64,000 nt of DNA from positions 9,701 through 73,700 of the forward strand of contig CAWEYS010000030.1 of NCBI GenBank assembly GCA_963813355.1. The letters run 5' to 3'. The notes under the pieces are model-generated. The model was not told the DNA's origin. It saw only the letters and a program-made list of their open reading frames with translations, and ran no database searches. Positions within the stretch are counted from its first letter, which is position 1. Each line of letters begins with the position of its first letter. Shown in pieces: positions 38,478 to 49,749 of this stretch. The position numbers and the translations under genes were made by a program. The stretch is from DATAGF01 sp963813355 (GTDB lineage Bacteria > Actinomycetota > Thermoleophilia > Miltoncostaeales > Miltoncostaeaceae).

Positions 38478-39365
38478 GCCTCGGCGACGGGGCGGGCGAC
38501 GCCCCAGCAGGCCGCGACGATCACCGCCCACACCAGCGCGGCCGTGGTGACGTGGAACACGACGACCTCCCAGGGCAGGCCGTTGCGGTACTGGTACTCG
38601 CCCAGGCCGATCTGGAGGGCGATGAGCGGCAGTGCCGCGATGGTGAGCCACCGCGTCAGGCGGTCGGCGCCTCCCTCGCGCCAGACCCAGGCCACGAGGA
38701 TGGCGGCCAGCACCGCGAAGACCACGGCCGCCCGCACGTGGACGCGGGTGGCGAGCAGGAGGTCGCCGAAGCGCCGCGTCACGTCGTCGTCGCCGGAGTG
38801 CGGCCCCGCCGCGGTGACGACCACCCCGGTCGAACAGCACGACCGCCGCCCCCAGCGCGACCAGCGCGGCCAGCGGGCCCCGGCGGCGGTCCCAGCCCCG
38901 CTCCACGCCCCGCGCCCAGTCGCGCGCTCGCAGGGCGAGGAGCGTCCCGCACGCCAGGGCCACCATCGAGAGGAGGAAGTGGGACCCGACGGCGAGCGGG
39001 TGGAGGCCCGTGAGCACCGTGACCGCCCCCAGCGGGACCTGCAGCGCGGTCGCGGCAGCGATGGCCGCCGACCAGCGCCGGAGCGCCGCGGGGGCGCCGG
39101 GCATGCGCCGGGCGACGACCCAGGTCAGCACGGCGACGACCATCACGATGCCCGACAGGACCCGGTTGGAGTACTCGATCAGCGCGTGGCCGGCCTGCGC
39201 GGGGACCACGCCGCCGTCGCAGAGCGGCCAGTCCGGGCAGCCGAGCCCGGACGCCGTCAGGCGCACGACCGCCCCGCTCGGCACGATCGCCCAGAGCAGG
39301 GCGAGCGCGACGAGCGTCAGCCGCGCGAAGGCCGTGGGGGCGCGCAGGGCCCGGAGGAGGCGCAT
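38366..39365 (-). CDS. ctaA: Heme A synthase (one frameshift)
   Basis: About 330 residues with eight membrane helices. CtaA/Cox15 landmarks: GLGCPDWPLCDGG (Cys pair), EYSNRVLSG, the heme-ligand His in LHPLAVGSHFLLSM, RVHVRAAVVFAVL and VVFHVTTAALVW. It oxidises the C8 methyl of heme O. One shift near 38830 separates the two four-helix halves. In frame the C-terminus runs 112 bases into dksA; another small indel may shorten it to about 38470. The ATG lies eight bases after TACGAT. Location beside copCD suits cytochrome oxidase assembly. Confidence 0.85.
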
Positions 39366-39408
39366 CGGGCCCCATCGTAGCCGCGGGGCCCGGTGTCAGA
39401 CTCCCCGG

Positions 39409-39963
39409 ATGCCGCGGCCCGACGACCCCCCTTCGACGCCGGTCGCGATCCCGGACCGCCGCCGCCGCATCGGCCTCGTCGCGGGCATCGCGATCATCGC
39501 CGCGGCCATCGGGGTGGCCGTCGCGTTCGGCCTCTCGGGCAACGGGGACGCGGGTCGGCTCGTGACCGCCGTGGTCACGGTCCAGGACGAGGAGGTCGAT
39601 GATCCGCCGCCCGCCGTCCCGCCCGACGCGGCCGGCGGCGGCGGCTTCCGCGACTCCGCCGCCTTGGCGGGCTGGACGCCGGTCGGCGCGCGCGCCGACA
39701 CGGTCGAGGGCGTCGCGGTCACGACGGTCTTCTGGGGCCGCGCGGGCCGGCGGGTGGCGCACACGGTGCTGCCGGGCGACGCGCCGCCGCCCGACGGGGC
39801 GCGCCGCACGGGGCGCCGCGGGGTGCTGCTCTACAGCTTCGACTCCGGCCCCCGCACGGCGGTCACCTGGACGGAGAACGGCCGCACGTCGGTGATCTCG
39901 GCCATCGCCGTCAACCGGGGCGAGCTCTACGACCTCGCGGGCGGCCCGCCACGCTCGCCATGA
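39409..39963 (+). CDS. Membrane-anchored hypothetical protein
   Basis: 184 residues: a basic N-terminus (PDRRRRIGLV) and one membrane helix (IAIIAAAIGVAVAFGLSG). A Pro/Asp-rich linker leads to a predicted extracytoplasmic beta domain (GWTPVGARADTVEGVAVTTV, RGVLLYSFDSGPRTAVTWTE). It overlaps the CopC-CopD gene by four bases, so a role in copper handling or an anti-sigma-like sensor is possible. No family recognised. Confidence 0.6.
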   Translation: MPRPDDPPSTPVAIPDRRRRIGLVAGIAIIAAAIGVAVAFGLSGNGDAGRLVTAVVTVQDEEVDDPPPAVPPDAAGGGGFRDSAALAGWTPVGARADTVEGVAVTTVFWGRAGRRVAHTVLPGDAPPPDGARRTGRRGVLLYSFDSGPRTAVTWTENGRTSVISAIAVNRGELYDLAGGPPRSP

Positions 39964-41276
39964 GCGGCCGGCGGGGCTGGGCGGCGTGCGGGCTCGTCCT
40001 CCTGGCCGGCCTCGCCGCGCCCGCGGCCGCGGCGGCGCACGCCGAGGCGCGCTCGGTCGAGGCCGGGCCGACGGCCGTGCGCGTCGTGCTGTCGGCGCCC
40101 GTCGAGGAGGCGTTCCTGCGGCTCGAGGCCCGCCGCGCGCCCGGCGGCCCGGTCGTCTCGGGGCCTGCCCGGCGCGATCCGCGCGACCCGGATGCCATCG
40201 TCGCCCCGTTGGCGGGGCCCGCGGCCGGGCCGCTGATCGTCGACTGGCGGGTGCTCTCGCAGGACGGGCACCCCTCCGGCGACGGCGACGACGGCCCGCT
40301 GGCCGTGACCGCCCGCCTGCTGCTGCTGGTGGCGCCGATCGGGCTGCTGGGCCTCGTCGTGCTCGCCGCGGGCGTGGTCGCGCCGGCAGTGCGGGCCGGC
40401 GGCGTCGCACCGCCCGGGCGGCCGCCCGGGGAGGCAGAGGGCTTTCGCGCGCGGGCGGGGGATGCCCTCGGCCGGCGCGCGCGCGCCTGGTGGGCCGCGT
40501 GGTGGGCGCTGGTGGCGGCGGGCGTCGCCGGGCTGGTCATGCTGCCGGTCGCCCTGCTGCGCGCGCTGGGGGAGGGCGCCGGCGGGCTGGGGACGCTGCT
40601 GCTCGACACGCGTGCCGGCACGGCCTGGTGGATCCAGGCCGGCGCGCTGGCGGCCGCGGCCGTCGGCGGGCTCGCGCTCTGCCGGCGGGGGCTGCCGTCC
40701 GGCCCCGCGGCGGCGCTCGCCCTCGGCCTGCCGCCGGCCGCCGCCCTCGCCGCGATCAGCTGGGCCGGCCACGCCTCGAGCGGCGGCGACCGCACGGCGA
40801 ACGTGGTCATCGACGCCCTCCACAGCGGGGCGACGGCGGCGTGGCTGGGCGGGCTGATCGGCCTCGCCGTCCTCGCCCTTCCGGCCGTCCGGGCGCTGGC
40901 GCCGGCCGACCGGGTGCGGCTCGGCGCGGGGGTCGTGGTGAGGTTCTCGGCGCTCGCGCTGACCGCCGTGGCCGTGCTGGTGGTGACCGGCGTCTACCGC
41001 GCGCTGGCCGAGCTGGGGACGGTGGGGGACATCGTCGACAGCGCCTACGGCCGGGCGTTGATCGTGAAGCTGGCCCTGTTCGCCGTCCTCCTGTGCGGCG
41101 GCGCCTACAACCGCCTGGTCGCCCACCCGCGCCTCGAGCGCGCGGCCCTGGGCCTCGACCCGGACGACCGCGGCGCGGCCTCCGCCCTGCGCGTCAGCGT
41201 CGCCGCCGAGCTCGTTCTGGCGGCGGCCCTCATGGTCAGCGTCGCGGTGCTGGTGAGCCTGCCGCCGCCCGGCTGA
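39960..41276 (+). CDS. CopC-CopD copper resistance/uptake fusion
   Basis: 438 residues. After a signal peptide (ending AAAA|HAEAR) a CopC domain has the mature His in AHAEARSVEAG and the DWRVLSQDGHPSGD copper loop. The membrane part is CopD-like with about eight helices, including WAGHASSGG and ALHSGATAAWLGGL with conserved His. It moves copper across the membrane. It is translationally coupled to the anchored protein upstream and lies next to ctaA. Confidence 0.88.
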   Translation: MSGRRGWAACGLVLLAGLAAPAAAAAHAEARSVEAGPTAVRVVLSAPVEEAFLRLEARRAPGGPVVSGPARRDPRDPDAIVAPLAGPAAGPLIVDWRVLSQDGHPSGDGDDGPLAVTARLLLLVAPIGLLGLVVLAAGVVAPAVRAGGVAPPGRPPGEAEGFRARAGDALGRRARAWWAAWWALVAAGVAGLVMLPVALLRALGEGAGGLGTLLLDTRAGTAWWIQAGALAAAAVGGLALCRRGLPSGPAAALALGLPPAAALAAISWAGHASSGGDRTANVVIDALHSGATAAWLGGLIGLAVLALPAVRALAPADRVRLGAGVVVRFSALALTAVAVLVVTGVYRALAELGTVGDIVDSAYGRALIVKLALFAVLLCGGAYNRLVAHPRLERAALGLDPDDRGAASALRVSVAAELVLAAALMVSVAVLVSLPPPG

Positions 41277-41306
41277 GGGCGGGCCCGCCCCGCTAGAGTC
41301 GGCCAC

Positions 41307-41587
41307 GTGATCGACGACGCCACCGTCCACCACGTCGCGCGGCTCGCGCGCCTGCGCCTCGCGCCCGACGAGGAGGAGCGCATGCGGGCGGAGCTCTCCG
41401 GCATCCTCGAGCACGTCGAGCGCATCCAGGCCCTCGAGCTCGACGAGGTGCCGCCCACCACGCACGTGATCGAGCTCGAGAACGTCATGCGCGCCGACGA
41501 GCCGCGGCCGGGCCTGTCCCAGGAGGAGGCGCTGAGGGAGGCGCCGGAGGTCATCGAGGACAAGTTCGCCGTCCCGAAGTTCGACTG

Positions 41588-41588
<1 letters not shown>
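41307..41588 (+). CDS. gatC: Asp-tRNA(Asn)/Glu-tRNA(Gln) amidotransferase subunit C
   Basis: 93 residues: [20 protein letters not shown] and [12 protein letters not shown] match GatC, the belt subunit that stabilises GatA. The GTG lies seven bases after TAGAGT, so this operon head is probably leaderless. The stop overlaps the gatA start. A tRNA-Asn gene is present in the same window. Confidence 0.95.
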
Positions 41589-43030
<1,442 letters not shown>

Positions 43031-43112
43031 CCGGGCGGACGAGCTCTTCCGCCGCGACCTCCCCCGACGAGCGCCGCCGCCCGCCGAGAGGCGGCGAGCG
43101 AGAGGAGGGCTG

Positions 43113-44564
43113 ATGGAGTCCTGGGAGCCGGTGATCGGGCTGGAGATCCACGTCCAGCTGTCCACCCGCACGAAGATGTTCTGCGGCTGCGAGCTGAGCT
43201 TCGGCGACCCGCCGAACACCCACACCTGCCCGATCTGCCTGGCCCACCCCGGCGCCCTGCCGGTGACCAACCTGGAGGCGGTGCGGCTGGGGATCCTGGC
43301 GGGCCTGGCCCTCGGTTGCGACGTGCCCGCGGCGTCGGAGTTCCACCGCAAGAACTACTTCTATCCCGACCTCTCGAAGGCGTACCAGATCTCCCAGTAC
43401 GACGCGCCGCTGTGCGTCGGCGGTCGGGTCGCCGTGCTGCTGCCGGACGGCCGGGAGCTCGAGGTGGGCATCACCCGCGCGCACCTCGAGGAGGACGCGG
43501 CCAAGCTCGTGCACGTCGGCATGGGCGGGCGCCGGGCGGGCGCCGAGTCGTCGGGGGTCGATTTCAACCGCGGCGGGACGCCGCTGCTGGAGATCGTGAC
43601 CGAGCCCGACCTGCGCTCGTCCGCCGACGCCGGGGCCTTCCTGCGCCAGCTCCGCCAGACGCTGCGCCGCCTGGAGGTGAGCGACTGCAACATGGAGGAG
43701 GGCTCGCTGCGCGCCGACGCCAACGTGAGCATCCGCCCCGCCGGGTCGGTGGGGCTCGGGACCAAGACCGAGCTGAAGAACATGAACAGCTTCCGCTTCC
43801 TGGAGCGCGGCATCGAGGCCGAGATCGCGCGCCAGGCGGCTCTGCTGGAGGCCGGGGAGGGGGTGGTCCAGGAGACCCTGCACTTCGACCCCGACTCGGG
43901 CGAGCTCCACTCGCTGCGCAGCAAGGAGGAGGCCCACGACTACCGCTACTTCCCGGAGCCCGACCTGGTGCCGATGGCGCCCGACCCGGCGTGGGTCGAC
44001 GAGCTGCGCGCCGGGCTGCCCGAGCTCCCGGTCAACCGGCGCCGGCGCTGGGCCGACGAGCTCGGCCTCACCTACGAGGACGCCGAGGTGCTGTCGGAGA
44101 CGGCGGAGCTGGGCGACTACTTCGAGGCCGTCGCGACGCGGGCCGACCCGAAGGCCGCCGCCAACTGGATCCGCGGCGAGCTGCGGGCCCAGCTCCGCGA
44201 GGCGGGCCAGGAGCCCTGGGAGAGCCGGGTGACCCCGGAGCTGCTGGCCGAGCTGGTGGGGCTGCGCGACGACCGCACCCTGTCGGAGCCCGCGGCCAAG
44301 GAGGTGCTTGCGGAGGTCGTGCGCACCGGCGCGTCCCCGCGCGCCGTGGTGGAGGAGCGCGGGCTCGGGCAGATCTCCGACGAGGGCGAGCTGGCCGCCC
44401 TGGTCGAGCGGCTGCTGGCGGAGAACCCCGACCAGGCCGCCCAGCTGCGCGGCGGCAAGGACAAGCTGGTGGGCTACTTCGTGGGCCAGGCCATGAAGGC
44501 CACCGGCGGCCGCGCCGACCCGGCCCGGGTGGGCGAGCTGGTGCGGGAGGCGGCGGGCTCCTAG
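43113..44564 (+). CDS. gatB: Asp-tRNA(Asn)/Glu-tRNA(Gln) amidotransferase subunit B
   Basis: 483 residues. [24 protein letters not shown] N-terminus (here [19 protein letters not shown]), zinc cysteines in CGCELSFG and [29 protein letters not shown] and the C-terminal YqeY-like tail ([20 protein letters not shown]). It activates and amidates the misacylated tRNA. A GAGGAGGG lies six bases before the ATG, so it is translated from its own site 80 bases after gatA. Confidence 0.97.
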   Translation: MESWEPVIGLEIHVQLSTRTKMFCGCELSFGDPPNTHTCPICLAHPGALPVTNLEAVRLGILAGLALGCDVPAASEFHRKNYFYPDLSKAYQISQYDAPLCVGGRVAVLLPDGRELEVGITRAHLEEDAAKLVHVGMGGRRAGAESSGVDFNRGGTPLLEIVTEPDLRSSADAGAFLRQLRQTLRRLEVSDCNMEEGSLRADANVSIRPAGSVGLGTKTELKNMNSFRFLERGIEAEIARQAALLEAGEGVVQETLHFDPDSGELHSLRSKEEAHDYRYFPEPDLVPMAPDPAWVDELRAGLPELPVNRRRRWADELGLTYEDAEVLSETAELGDYFEAVATRADPKAAANWIRGELRAQLREAGQEPWESRVTPELLAELVGLRDDRTLSEPAAKEVLAEVVRTGASPRAVVEERGLGQISDEGELAALVERLLAENPDQAAQLRGGKDKLVGYFVGQAMKATGGRADPARVGELVREAAGS

Positions 44565-44571
44565 GCGTCGG

Positions 44572-46068
44572 ATGCTGTTCGCCGACCTCGCCGCCGTGTC
44601 GCTCGCCGTGGGCGAGACGCGGTCGCGCACGCGCAAGGCCGAGCTGCTCGGCGGGGCGCTGCGGCGCCTCGCGCCCGCCGAGATCGAGGCCGGGGTGGCC
44701 TACCTGAGCGGCGAGCTGCGCCAGCGTCGCACCGGCGTCGGGTGGGCGTCGCTGCGCGACCTGCCGCCGCCGGCGGCCGAGCCGGGGCTCCGGATCGGCG
44801 AGGTCGACGCGGCCCTCGAGCGGATCTCCGCCCTTTCGGGCCCCGGGTCGCAGGCCGAGCGCCGCGCGGCGCTCGCCGAGCTGTTCGGCCGCGCGACCGC
44901 CGCCGAGCAGACGTTCCTGCGGGCGCTGGTCGGCGGGGAGCTGCGGCAGGGCGCGCTGGCCGGGGTGATGGCCGACGCCGTGGCGGCCGCGACCGGGATC
45001 CCGCGGGCGGCGGTCGACCGCGCGACGATGCTGCGCGGCGACGCCCGCGCCGTCGCCGAGGTCGCGCTCCGCGAGGGCGCGGCGGGCCTGGCCGCGTTCC
45101 GGCTGGAGGTCGGGCGGCCGCTCGGGCCGATGCTCGCCTCGCCGGCCGCCTCGCTCGAGGCCGCGATGGCGCGCGTGGGGGAGGGGGCCGTCGATTGGAA
45201 GCTCGACGGCGCGCGCATCCAGGTGCACCGCGACGGCGGCCAGGTCGCGATCTTCAGCCGGTCGCTCGACGACCTGACCGCCCGCCTGCCCGAGGTCGCC
45301 GCCGCGGCGCTCGCCCTGCCGGCGCGGCGGGTCGTGCTCGACGGCGAGGCGATCGCGCTGCGCGCCGACGGCCGGCCGGAGCCCTTCCAGGTGACGGCCT
45401 CGCGGGTCGCGGCCGGCGCGCCCGGCATCGCGCCGGTCCTCTTCGACGCCCTGCACCTCGACGGCGAGGACCTGCTCGACGCGCCGCTGTCGCGCCGGGC
45501 CGAGGCCCTGGCGGCGGCGGTGCCCGAGGCGCTGCGGGTGCCGCGCGTGGTCACCGGCGACCCGGGCGCCGCGCGGGCCCACCTCGACGCCGCGCTCGCC
45601 GCCGGCCACGAGGGCGTGGTGGTCAAGGCGCTCGACGCCCCCTACGCCGCCGGCCGCCGGGGCGCCGCGTGGCTGAAGGTCAAGCCCCGCCACACGCTCG
45701 ACCTCGTGGTGCTGGCCGCGGAGTGGGGCCACGGCCGGCGTCAGGGCTGGCTCAGCAACCTCCACCTGGGCGCGCGCGCGGTCGACGGCGACGGCTTCGT
45801 GATGCTCGGCAAGACGTTCAAGGGCCTCACAGACGCGATGCTCGCCTGGCAGACCGAGCGCCTGCAGGAGCTCGAGGTGCGCCGCCACGGCATCGTCGTC
45901 GAGGTCCGCCCCGAGCTCGTGGTGGAGGTCGCCTTCGACGGCGTGCAGGCCTCGCCGCGCTACCCCGGCGGCGTCGCCCTGCGGTTCGCCCGCGTCCTGC
46001 GCTACCGCGAGGACAAGCCGGCGGCCGAGGCCGACGACCTGGCGGCGGTGCTCGCGCTCCGCGGCTGA
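44572..46068 (+). CDS. ATP-dependent DNA ligase (LigB-type)
   Basis: 498 residues. The N-terminal DNA-binding domain (about 1-190) is followed by the adenylation motif [11 protein letters not shown] with the nucleophilic Lys near residue 209. Later motifs are [34 protein letters not shown] and [20 protein letters not shown], then the OB domain. It seals nicks using ATP, as in the actinobacterial accessory ligases. It begins eight bases after gatB. Confidence 0.93.
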   Translation: MLFADLAAVSLAVGETRSRTRKAELLGGALRRLAPAEIEAGVAYLSGELRQRRTGVGWASLRDLPPPAAEPGLRIGEVDAALERISALSGPGSQAERRAALAELFGRATAAEQTFLRALVGGELRQGALAGVMADAVAAATGIPRAAVDRATMLRGDARAVAEVALREGAAGLAAFRLEVGRPLGPMLASPAASLEAAMARVGEGAVDWKLDGARIQVHRDGGQVAIFSRSLDDLTARLPEVAAAALALPARRVVLDGEAIALRADGRPEPFQVTASRVAAGAPGIAPVLFDALHLDGEDLLDAPLSRRAEALAAAVPEALRVPRVVTGDPGAARAHLDAALAAGHEGVVVKALDAPYAAGRRGAAWLKVKPRHTLDLVVLAAEWGHGRRQGWLSNLHLGARAVDGDGFVMLGKTFKGLTDAMLAWQTERLQELEVRRHGIVVEVRPELVVEVAFDGVQASPRYPGGVALRFARVLRYREDKPAAEADDLAAVLALRG

Positions 46069-46111
46069 GCGGTCGCAGGCGCGCCGAGCGCTCCCGCGGT
46101 AGCGTCGGGCC

Positions 46112-46951
46112 GTGCGGCCGCTCCACCTCGGCGTGATCCTGCCGAACTACGGCGACGCGCTCGACGCCGAGCGGCTCGCGGGCGTGGCCGTCGCCGCCGA
46201 GCAGGCGGGCTTCGACTCGGGGTGGGTGACCGACCACCTCATCGTCCCGCCCGAGTGGGCGGAGACGTACGGGACGATCGCCGAGGCGCTCGTGTCGCTC
46301 GGCTTCCTCGCGGCGCGCACGCGCCGGCTCGAGCTCGGCGTCTCCGCCCTCGTCGTCCCGGCGCGCCGGCCGCTCGTCGCGCTGAAGCAGCTCACCACCC
46401 TCGACTTCCTCTCGGGTGGCCGGATCCTGGCCGCGGTGTCGCCGGGCTGGCTCGAGGGCGAGTTCGCGTCCCTGGGCGCCCCGTACGAGGGCCGCGGCCG
46501 GCTGGTGGACGAATGGCTGGCGGCCGCGCCCTCCCTCGTCGCGGGGATGGCTCCGGGCCCGGTCCGCCCGGGCGGGCCCGAGCTGTGGGCCGCCGGCGTG
46601 TCGCGCGCGACACTGCGCCGGGCGGCGGTGACCGGCGTGTGGCACCCGGTCGCGCTCCCGCCGGACGAGCTCAGGACGATGGCCGCCGAGCTGCGCGAGC
46701 GACGCGCCGACAGCCGGGTGGTGCTCAGGATCGGCGTCTACGTGGCGCCCGAGCCGACGGCGGGATCGGACGAGCGCGGCCGCCACGCGATCACGGGCCC
46801 ACCCGAATGGATCGCCGCCCGCCTGTCCGAGTACGTCGACGCCGGCTGCGACGGCTTCGTCCTCAACCTCGACCACCGGCGGCGCGGGCTCGAGGACCGG
46901 GTGGGGCACTTCGCCGAGGAGATCGCCCCCCTCCTCCCGGGCCGGGGCTGA
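46112..46951 (+). CDS. LLM-class F420-dependent oxidoreductase
   Basis: 279 residues of the luciferase-like TIM barrel: HLGVILPNYGDALDAERLAG, AEQAGFDSGWVTDHLIVPPE, RTRRLELGVSALVVPARRP, LDFLSGGRILAAVSPGW. The GILP/NYG and SGGR blocks fit the F420-using members rather than FMN luciferases. Substrate unknown. The GTG lies six bases after TAGCGT. It converges with the sensor kinase gene across the palindromic repeats. Confidence 0.88.
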   Translation: MRPLHLGVILPNYGDALDAERLAGVAVAAEQAGFDSGWVTDHLIVPPEWAETYGTIAEALVSLGFLAARTRRLELGVSALVVPARRPLVALKQLTTLDFLSGGRILAAVSPGWLEGEFASLGAPYEGRGRLVDEWLAAAPSLVAGMAPGPVRPGGPELWAAGVSRATLRRAAVTGVWHPVALPPDELRTMAAELRERRADSRVVLRIGVYVAPEPTAGSDERGRHAITGPPEWIAARLSEYVDAGCDGFVLNLDHRRRGLEDRVGHFAEEIAPLLPGRG

Positions 46952-46987
46952 GGGGGCCCTCGGCGCGGCCGCCTCGCCGGGCCGAAT

Positions 46988-47143
46988 TGTGAACGTGCCA
47001 ATTGGCCACGCGTCGCCTGGCCAATTGGCCAACCCTCGAGATCCCGGTCGCCCTTGGATATCTCGTCATGCCGGGGCCGCGACCCCGACCGCACTGAAAT
47101 GTGAACGTGCCAATTGGCCAACCGTGCGTTGGCCAATTGGCAC
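46988..47143. repeat. CCAATTGG palindrome repeats
   Basis: The 20-mer TGTGAACGTGCCAATTGGCC occurs exactly at 46988-47007 and 47100-47119. Each copy opens an inverted repeat: the second is a perfect 16-bp stem (47107-47122 with 47128-47143) around CGTGC, the first a 12-bp stem (46997-47008 with 47018-47029). Four CCAATTGG palindromes result. The AT-rich cores stand out in a 72% GC region between convergent genes. No coding potential. Confidence 0.85.
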
Positions 47144-47174
47144 ACCGCGCCACCGCCGGCCGGGGGGAGGCCCG

Positions 47175-48479
47175 TCAGGCCAGGGGCAGGCGCACCTCGA
47201 AGCTCGTTCCGGTCCCGGAGGGGAGCAGCCGCAGGCTGCCGCCCCAGCGCTCCGCCGTGGCCTTGGCGATGGGCAGGCCCAGGCCGACGCCGGGCGTGCC
47301 GCGCCGGTCGGGGGCGCGGTAGAAGCGGTCGAAGACGCGGTCGCGGTCGGCCGGGGCGATGCCGGGGCCGTCGTCCTCCACCCGGACCACGGCGGAGCCG
47401 TCCTCGGCCGCGACCGCCACCCGCACGTGCCCGCCGTGGGTGCGGCCGTTGTCGATCAGGTTCATCAGCATGCCGCGCAGGGCGGCGCGGTCGCCGGTGA
47501 CGACGACCCCGGGGTCGACGCCCTCGCACTCCTCGGCGGTCGCGATCTCGGCGAGCATCTCGCCCAGGTCAACGCGCTCGGCCTCGGCCGCCTCGCCGTC
47601 GACCCGCGCCAGGCCCAGCAGGCCCTCGACCAGCCGGTCCAGCCGCTCGACCGAGGCGGCCATGTCGGACAGGGTCTCGGCCCGCTCGGCGGGCGGGACG
47701 TCGTGGCGGCGCAGGGTCTCGATGTCCCCCCGCAGGGCGGTGAGGGGCGTGCGCATCTCGTGGGAGGCGTCGGCGGCGAAGCGCTGCTGCTCGGTGAGCG
47801 TCGCCCGCAGCCTCCGCTGGGCGTCCTCGAGCCGGGAGAGCATGCGGTTCATCGCCCGCGCCAGGCCGCCGACCTCGTCGGCGCGCCCCTCGGGCACGCG
47901 CAGCGACGGGTCCTGGCTGTCGGCCACCCGCTCGGCCGCCGTGCGGGCCTGGGCCAGGGGGCGCAGGGCGGGGCGGACGACGAGCAGGGCGAGGCCGGTC
48001 GCGATCAGCGCCGCGGCCAACGCCGCGGTGGCGAGCCCCAGGGCCACCTCGTCGAGCGTCTCCTCGACGTCGGTCAACGGGCGGGCGACCGCGACGGTGC
48101 GGCGGACCCCGTCGGCGCTGGGCTCGAGCGCCCGCACCAGCAGGCGGTAGTGCTCACCGTCCAGGGTCACGGTGCGCGGGCCGCTCGGGTCCATCTCGCC
48201 GGACGGGTCGACCTCCACGCGGGTGCCGGCGGGGTCGGGGTCGGCGTCGGGGGCCGGGCGCGCGGGCGCCCCCGGCGTGGGCGGCTCGGCGAAGTCGCGC
48301 CCGCCGAGGTCGGGCGCCTCGAGCTCCTCGGCCACCCGGTCGGCGGTCTCCGAGAGCGAGCTGTCGAGTCGGTCGTAGGCCCGCTCGGAGATCAGCCAAT
48401 AGGCCCCGGCGGCGAAGAGGGCGATGGCCGCCAGCACGGCGGCGGCCGCCGAGAGCGCGATGCGCGTCCTGAGGCTCAC
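47175..48479 (-). CDS. Sensor histidine kinase
   Basis: 434 residues. N-terminal membrane helix (AAAAVLAAIALFAAGAYWLI), an extracytoplasmic segment of about 125 residues rich in Pro/Asp, a second helix (ALAAALIATGLALLVVRPAL), HAMP, then the H-box FAADASHEMRTPLTALRGD (His about residue 241), N-box NLIDNGRTHGG, G1 VEDDGPGIAP and G2 TPGVGLGLPIAKA. The GTG start overlaps the response regulator stop. The external domain has no recognised ligand motif. Confidence 0.93.
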   Translation of the reverse strand: MSLRTRIALSAAAAVLAAIALFAAGAYWLISERAYDRLDSSLSETADRVAEELEAPDLGGRDFAEPPTPGAPARPAPDADPDPAGTRVEVDPSGEMDPSGPRTVTLDGEHYRLLVRALEPSADGVRRTVAVARPLTDVEETLDEVALGLATAALAAALIATGLALLVVRPALRPLAQARTAAERVADSQDPSLRVPEGRADEVGGLARAMNRMLSRLEDAQRRLRATLTEQQRFAADASHEMRTPLTALRGDIETLRRHDVPPAERAETLSDMAASVERLDRLVEGLLGLARVDGEAAEAERVDLGEMLAEIATAEECEGVDPGVVVTGDRAALRGMLMNLIDNGRTHGGHVRVAVAAEDGSAVVRVEDDGPGIAPADRDRVFDRFYRAPDRRGTPGVGLGLPIAKATAERWGGSLRLLPSGTGTSFEVRLPLA

Positions 48480-49155
48480 GCCTCCCTCAGCACGTAGCCG
48501 ACGCCGCGCACGGTGTGGATGACGCGGGGCTCGCCGCCCTCCTCCAGCTTGCGCCGCAGGTAGCCGACGTACACGTCGATGGCGTTCGTCTCGACGGGCG
48601 AGTGGTAGCCCCAGGCCTCGGTGAGCAGCCGCTCGCGCGCGAGCACCGTCCCCGGGTGGTCGAGGAACAGGGCGAGGAGGTCGAACTCGCGGCGCGTGAG
48701 CCGCAGGGTGCGGCCGCCCCGGCGGACCTCGTGCGTGGTCGCGTCGAGCTCGAGGTCGCCGACCCGGCGGGTCGTGGGCGCCGGGCGGTCGCGCGCGCGC
48801 CGCAGCAGCGCGCGCACCCGCGCGACGAGCTCGGCCGTGGAGAACGGCTTGACGAGGTAGTCGTCGGCCCCGGCCTCGAAGCCGGCCACCCGGTCCGACA
48901 CCGTGTCGCGGGCCGTCAGCATGAGGATCGGGACGATGTCCCCCTCGTCGCGCAGGCGGCCGCACAGCTCGACGCCGTCGGCGTCGGGAAGCAGCAGGTC
49001 GAGCAGCAGCAGGTCCGGCCGCGAGGATCGCAGCGCCGCCATCGCCTCGGCGCCGTCGGACGCCGCCGCGACCTCGAAGCCCTCGTAGCGCAGCGCCCGC
49101 GTCAGCATCGCCCGGACCTGCGGATCGTCCTCCACGACGAGGAGCCGGCCCTCCA
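48476..49155 (-). CDS. OmpR-family response regulator
   Basis: 226 residues. Receiver domain with the acidic pocket VVEDD, phospho-Asp in LLLLDLLLPDADG, Thr in LMLTARD and Lys in YLVKPFST; C-terminal winged helix with LTRREFDLLALFLDHPG and ETNAIDVYVGYLRRKLEEGG. The ATG lies six bases after TACCCT on the minus strand. It is the head of the two-gene operon with the kinase. Confidence 0.95.
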
Positions 49156-49222
49156 TGAGCCAAGGGTAGCCCCGCCCCCGGCGGAGCCGGAGCCCCATCG
49201 CCGATCGCTATGCTCCGGCGCC

Positions 49223-49708
49223 GTGAAGCACACCCTCTCGGTCCTGGTCGAGAACAAGCCCGGGGTCCTGTCGCGCGTGGCCGGCCTCTTCACCCGTCGC
49301 GGCTTCAACATCGACTCCCTGGCGGTCAGCCCGACCGAGGATCCCGACCGCTCGCGCATGACGATCGCGGTCGACACGAGCCGCTTCCCGGTCGAGCAGA
49401 TGACCAAGCAGCTCGACAAGCTCGTCAACGTCATCAAGATCCGCGACCTCGACCCCGAGAACATGGTCTCGCGGGAGCTGGCGCTGGTGAAGGTGAGCGC
49501 CGACGCCCGCACGCGCAGCGAGGTCATCCAGCTCGTGGAGATCTTCGACGCGCGGATCATCGACGTGACGTCCGACTCCCTGACCATCCAGGTCACGGGG
49601 GAGAGCGACGAGCTGGTGAACTTCGAGGAGCTCCTGCGGCCCTTCGGCCTCATCGAGCTGGTCAAGACCGGCGTGGTCGCCCTCGGGCGCGGCGCGTCGA
49701 TCACCTGA
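49223..49708 (+). CDS. ilvN: Acetolactate synthase small subunit
   Basis: 161 residues: an ACT domain ([38 protein letters not shown]) and the C-terminal half ([20 protein letters not shown]) of the regulatory subunit that gives valine feedback. The large catalytic subunit is not next to it, which is unusual. GTG start eight bases after TATGCT, likely leaderless. Followed 41 bases on by ilvC. Confidence 0.95.
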   Translation: MKHTLSVLVENKPGVLSRVAGLFTRRGFNIDSLAVSPTEDPDRSRMTIAVDTSRFPVEQMTKQLDKLVNVIKIRDLDPENMVSRELALVKVSADARTRSEVIQLVEIFDARIIDVTSDSLTIQVTGESDELVNFEELLRPFGLIELVKTGVVALGRGASIT

Positions 49709-49749
49709 TCACCGCCCCGCCCCCGCCACACCAGACCCGGAGCGCCACC

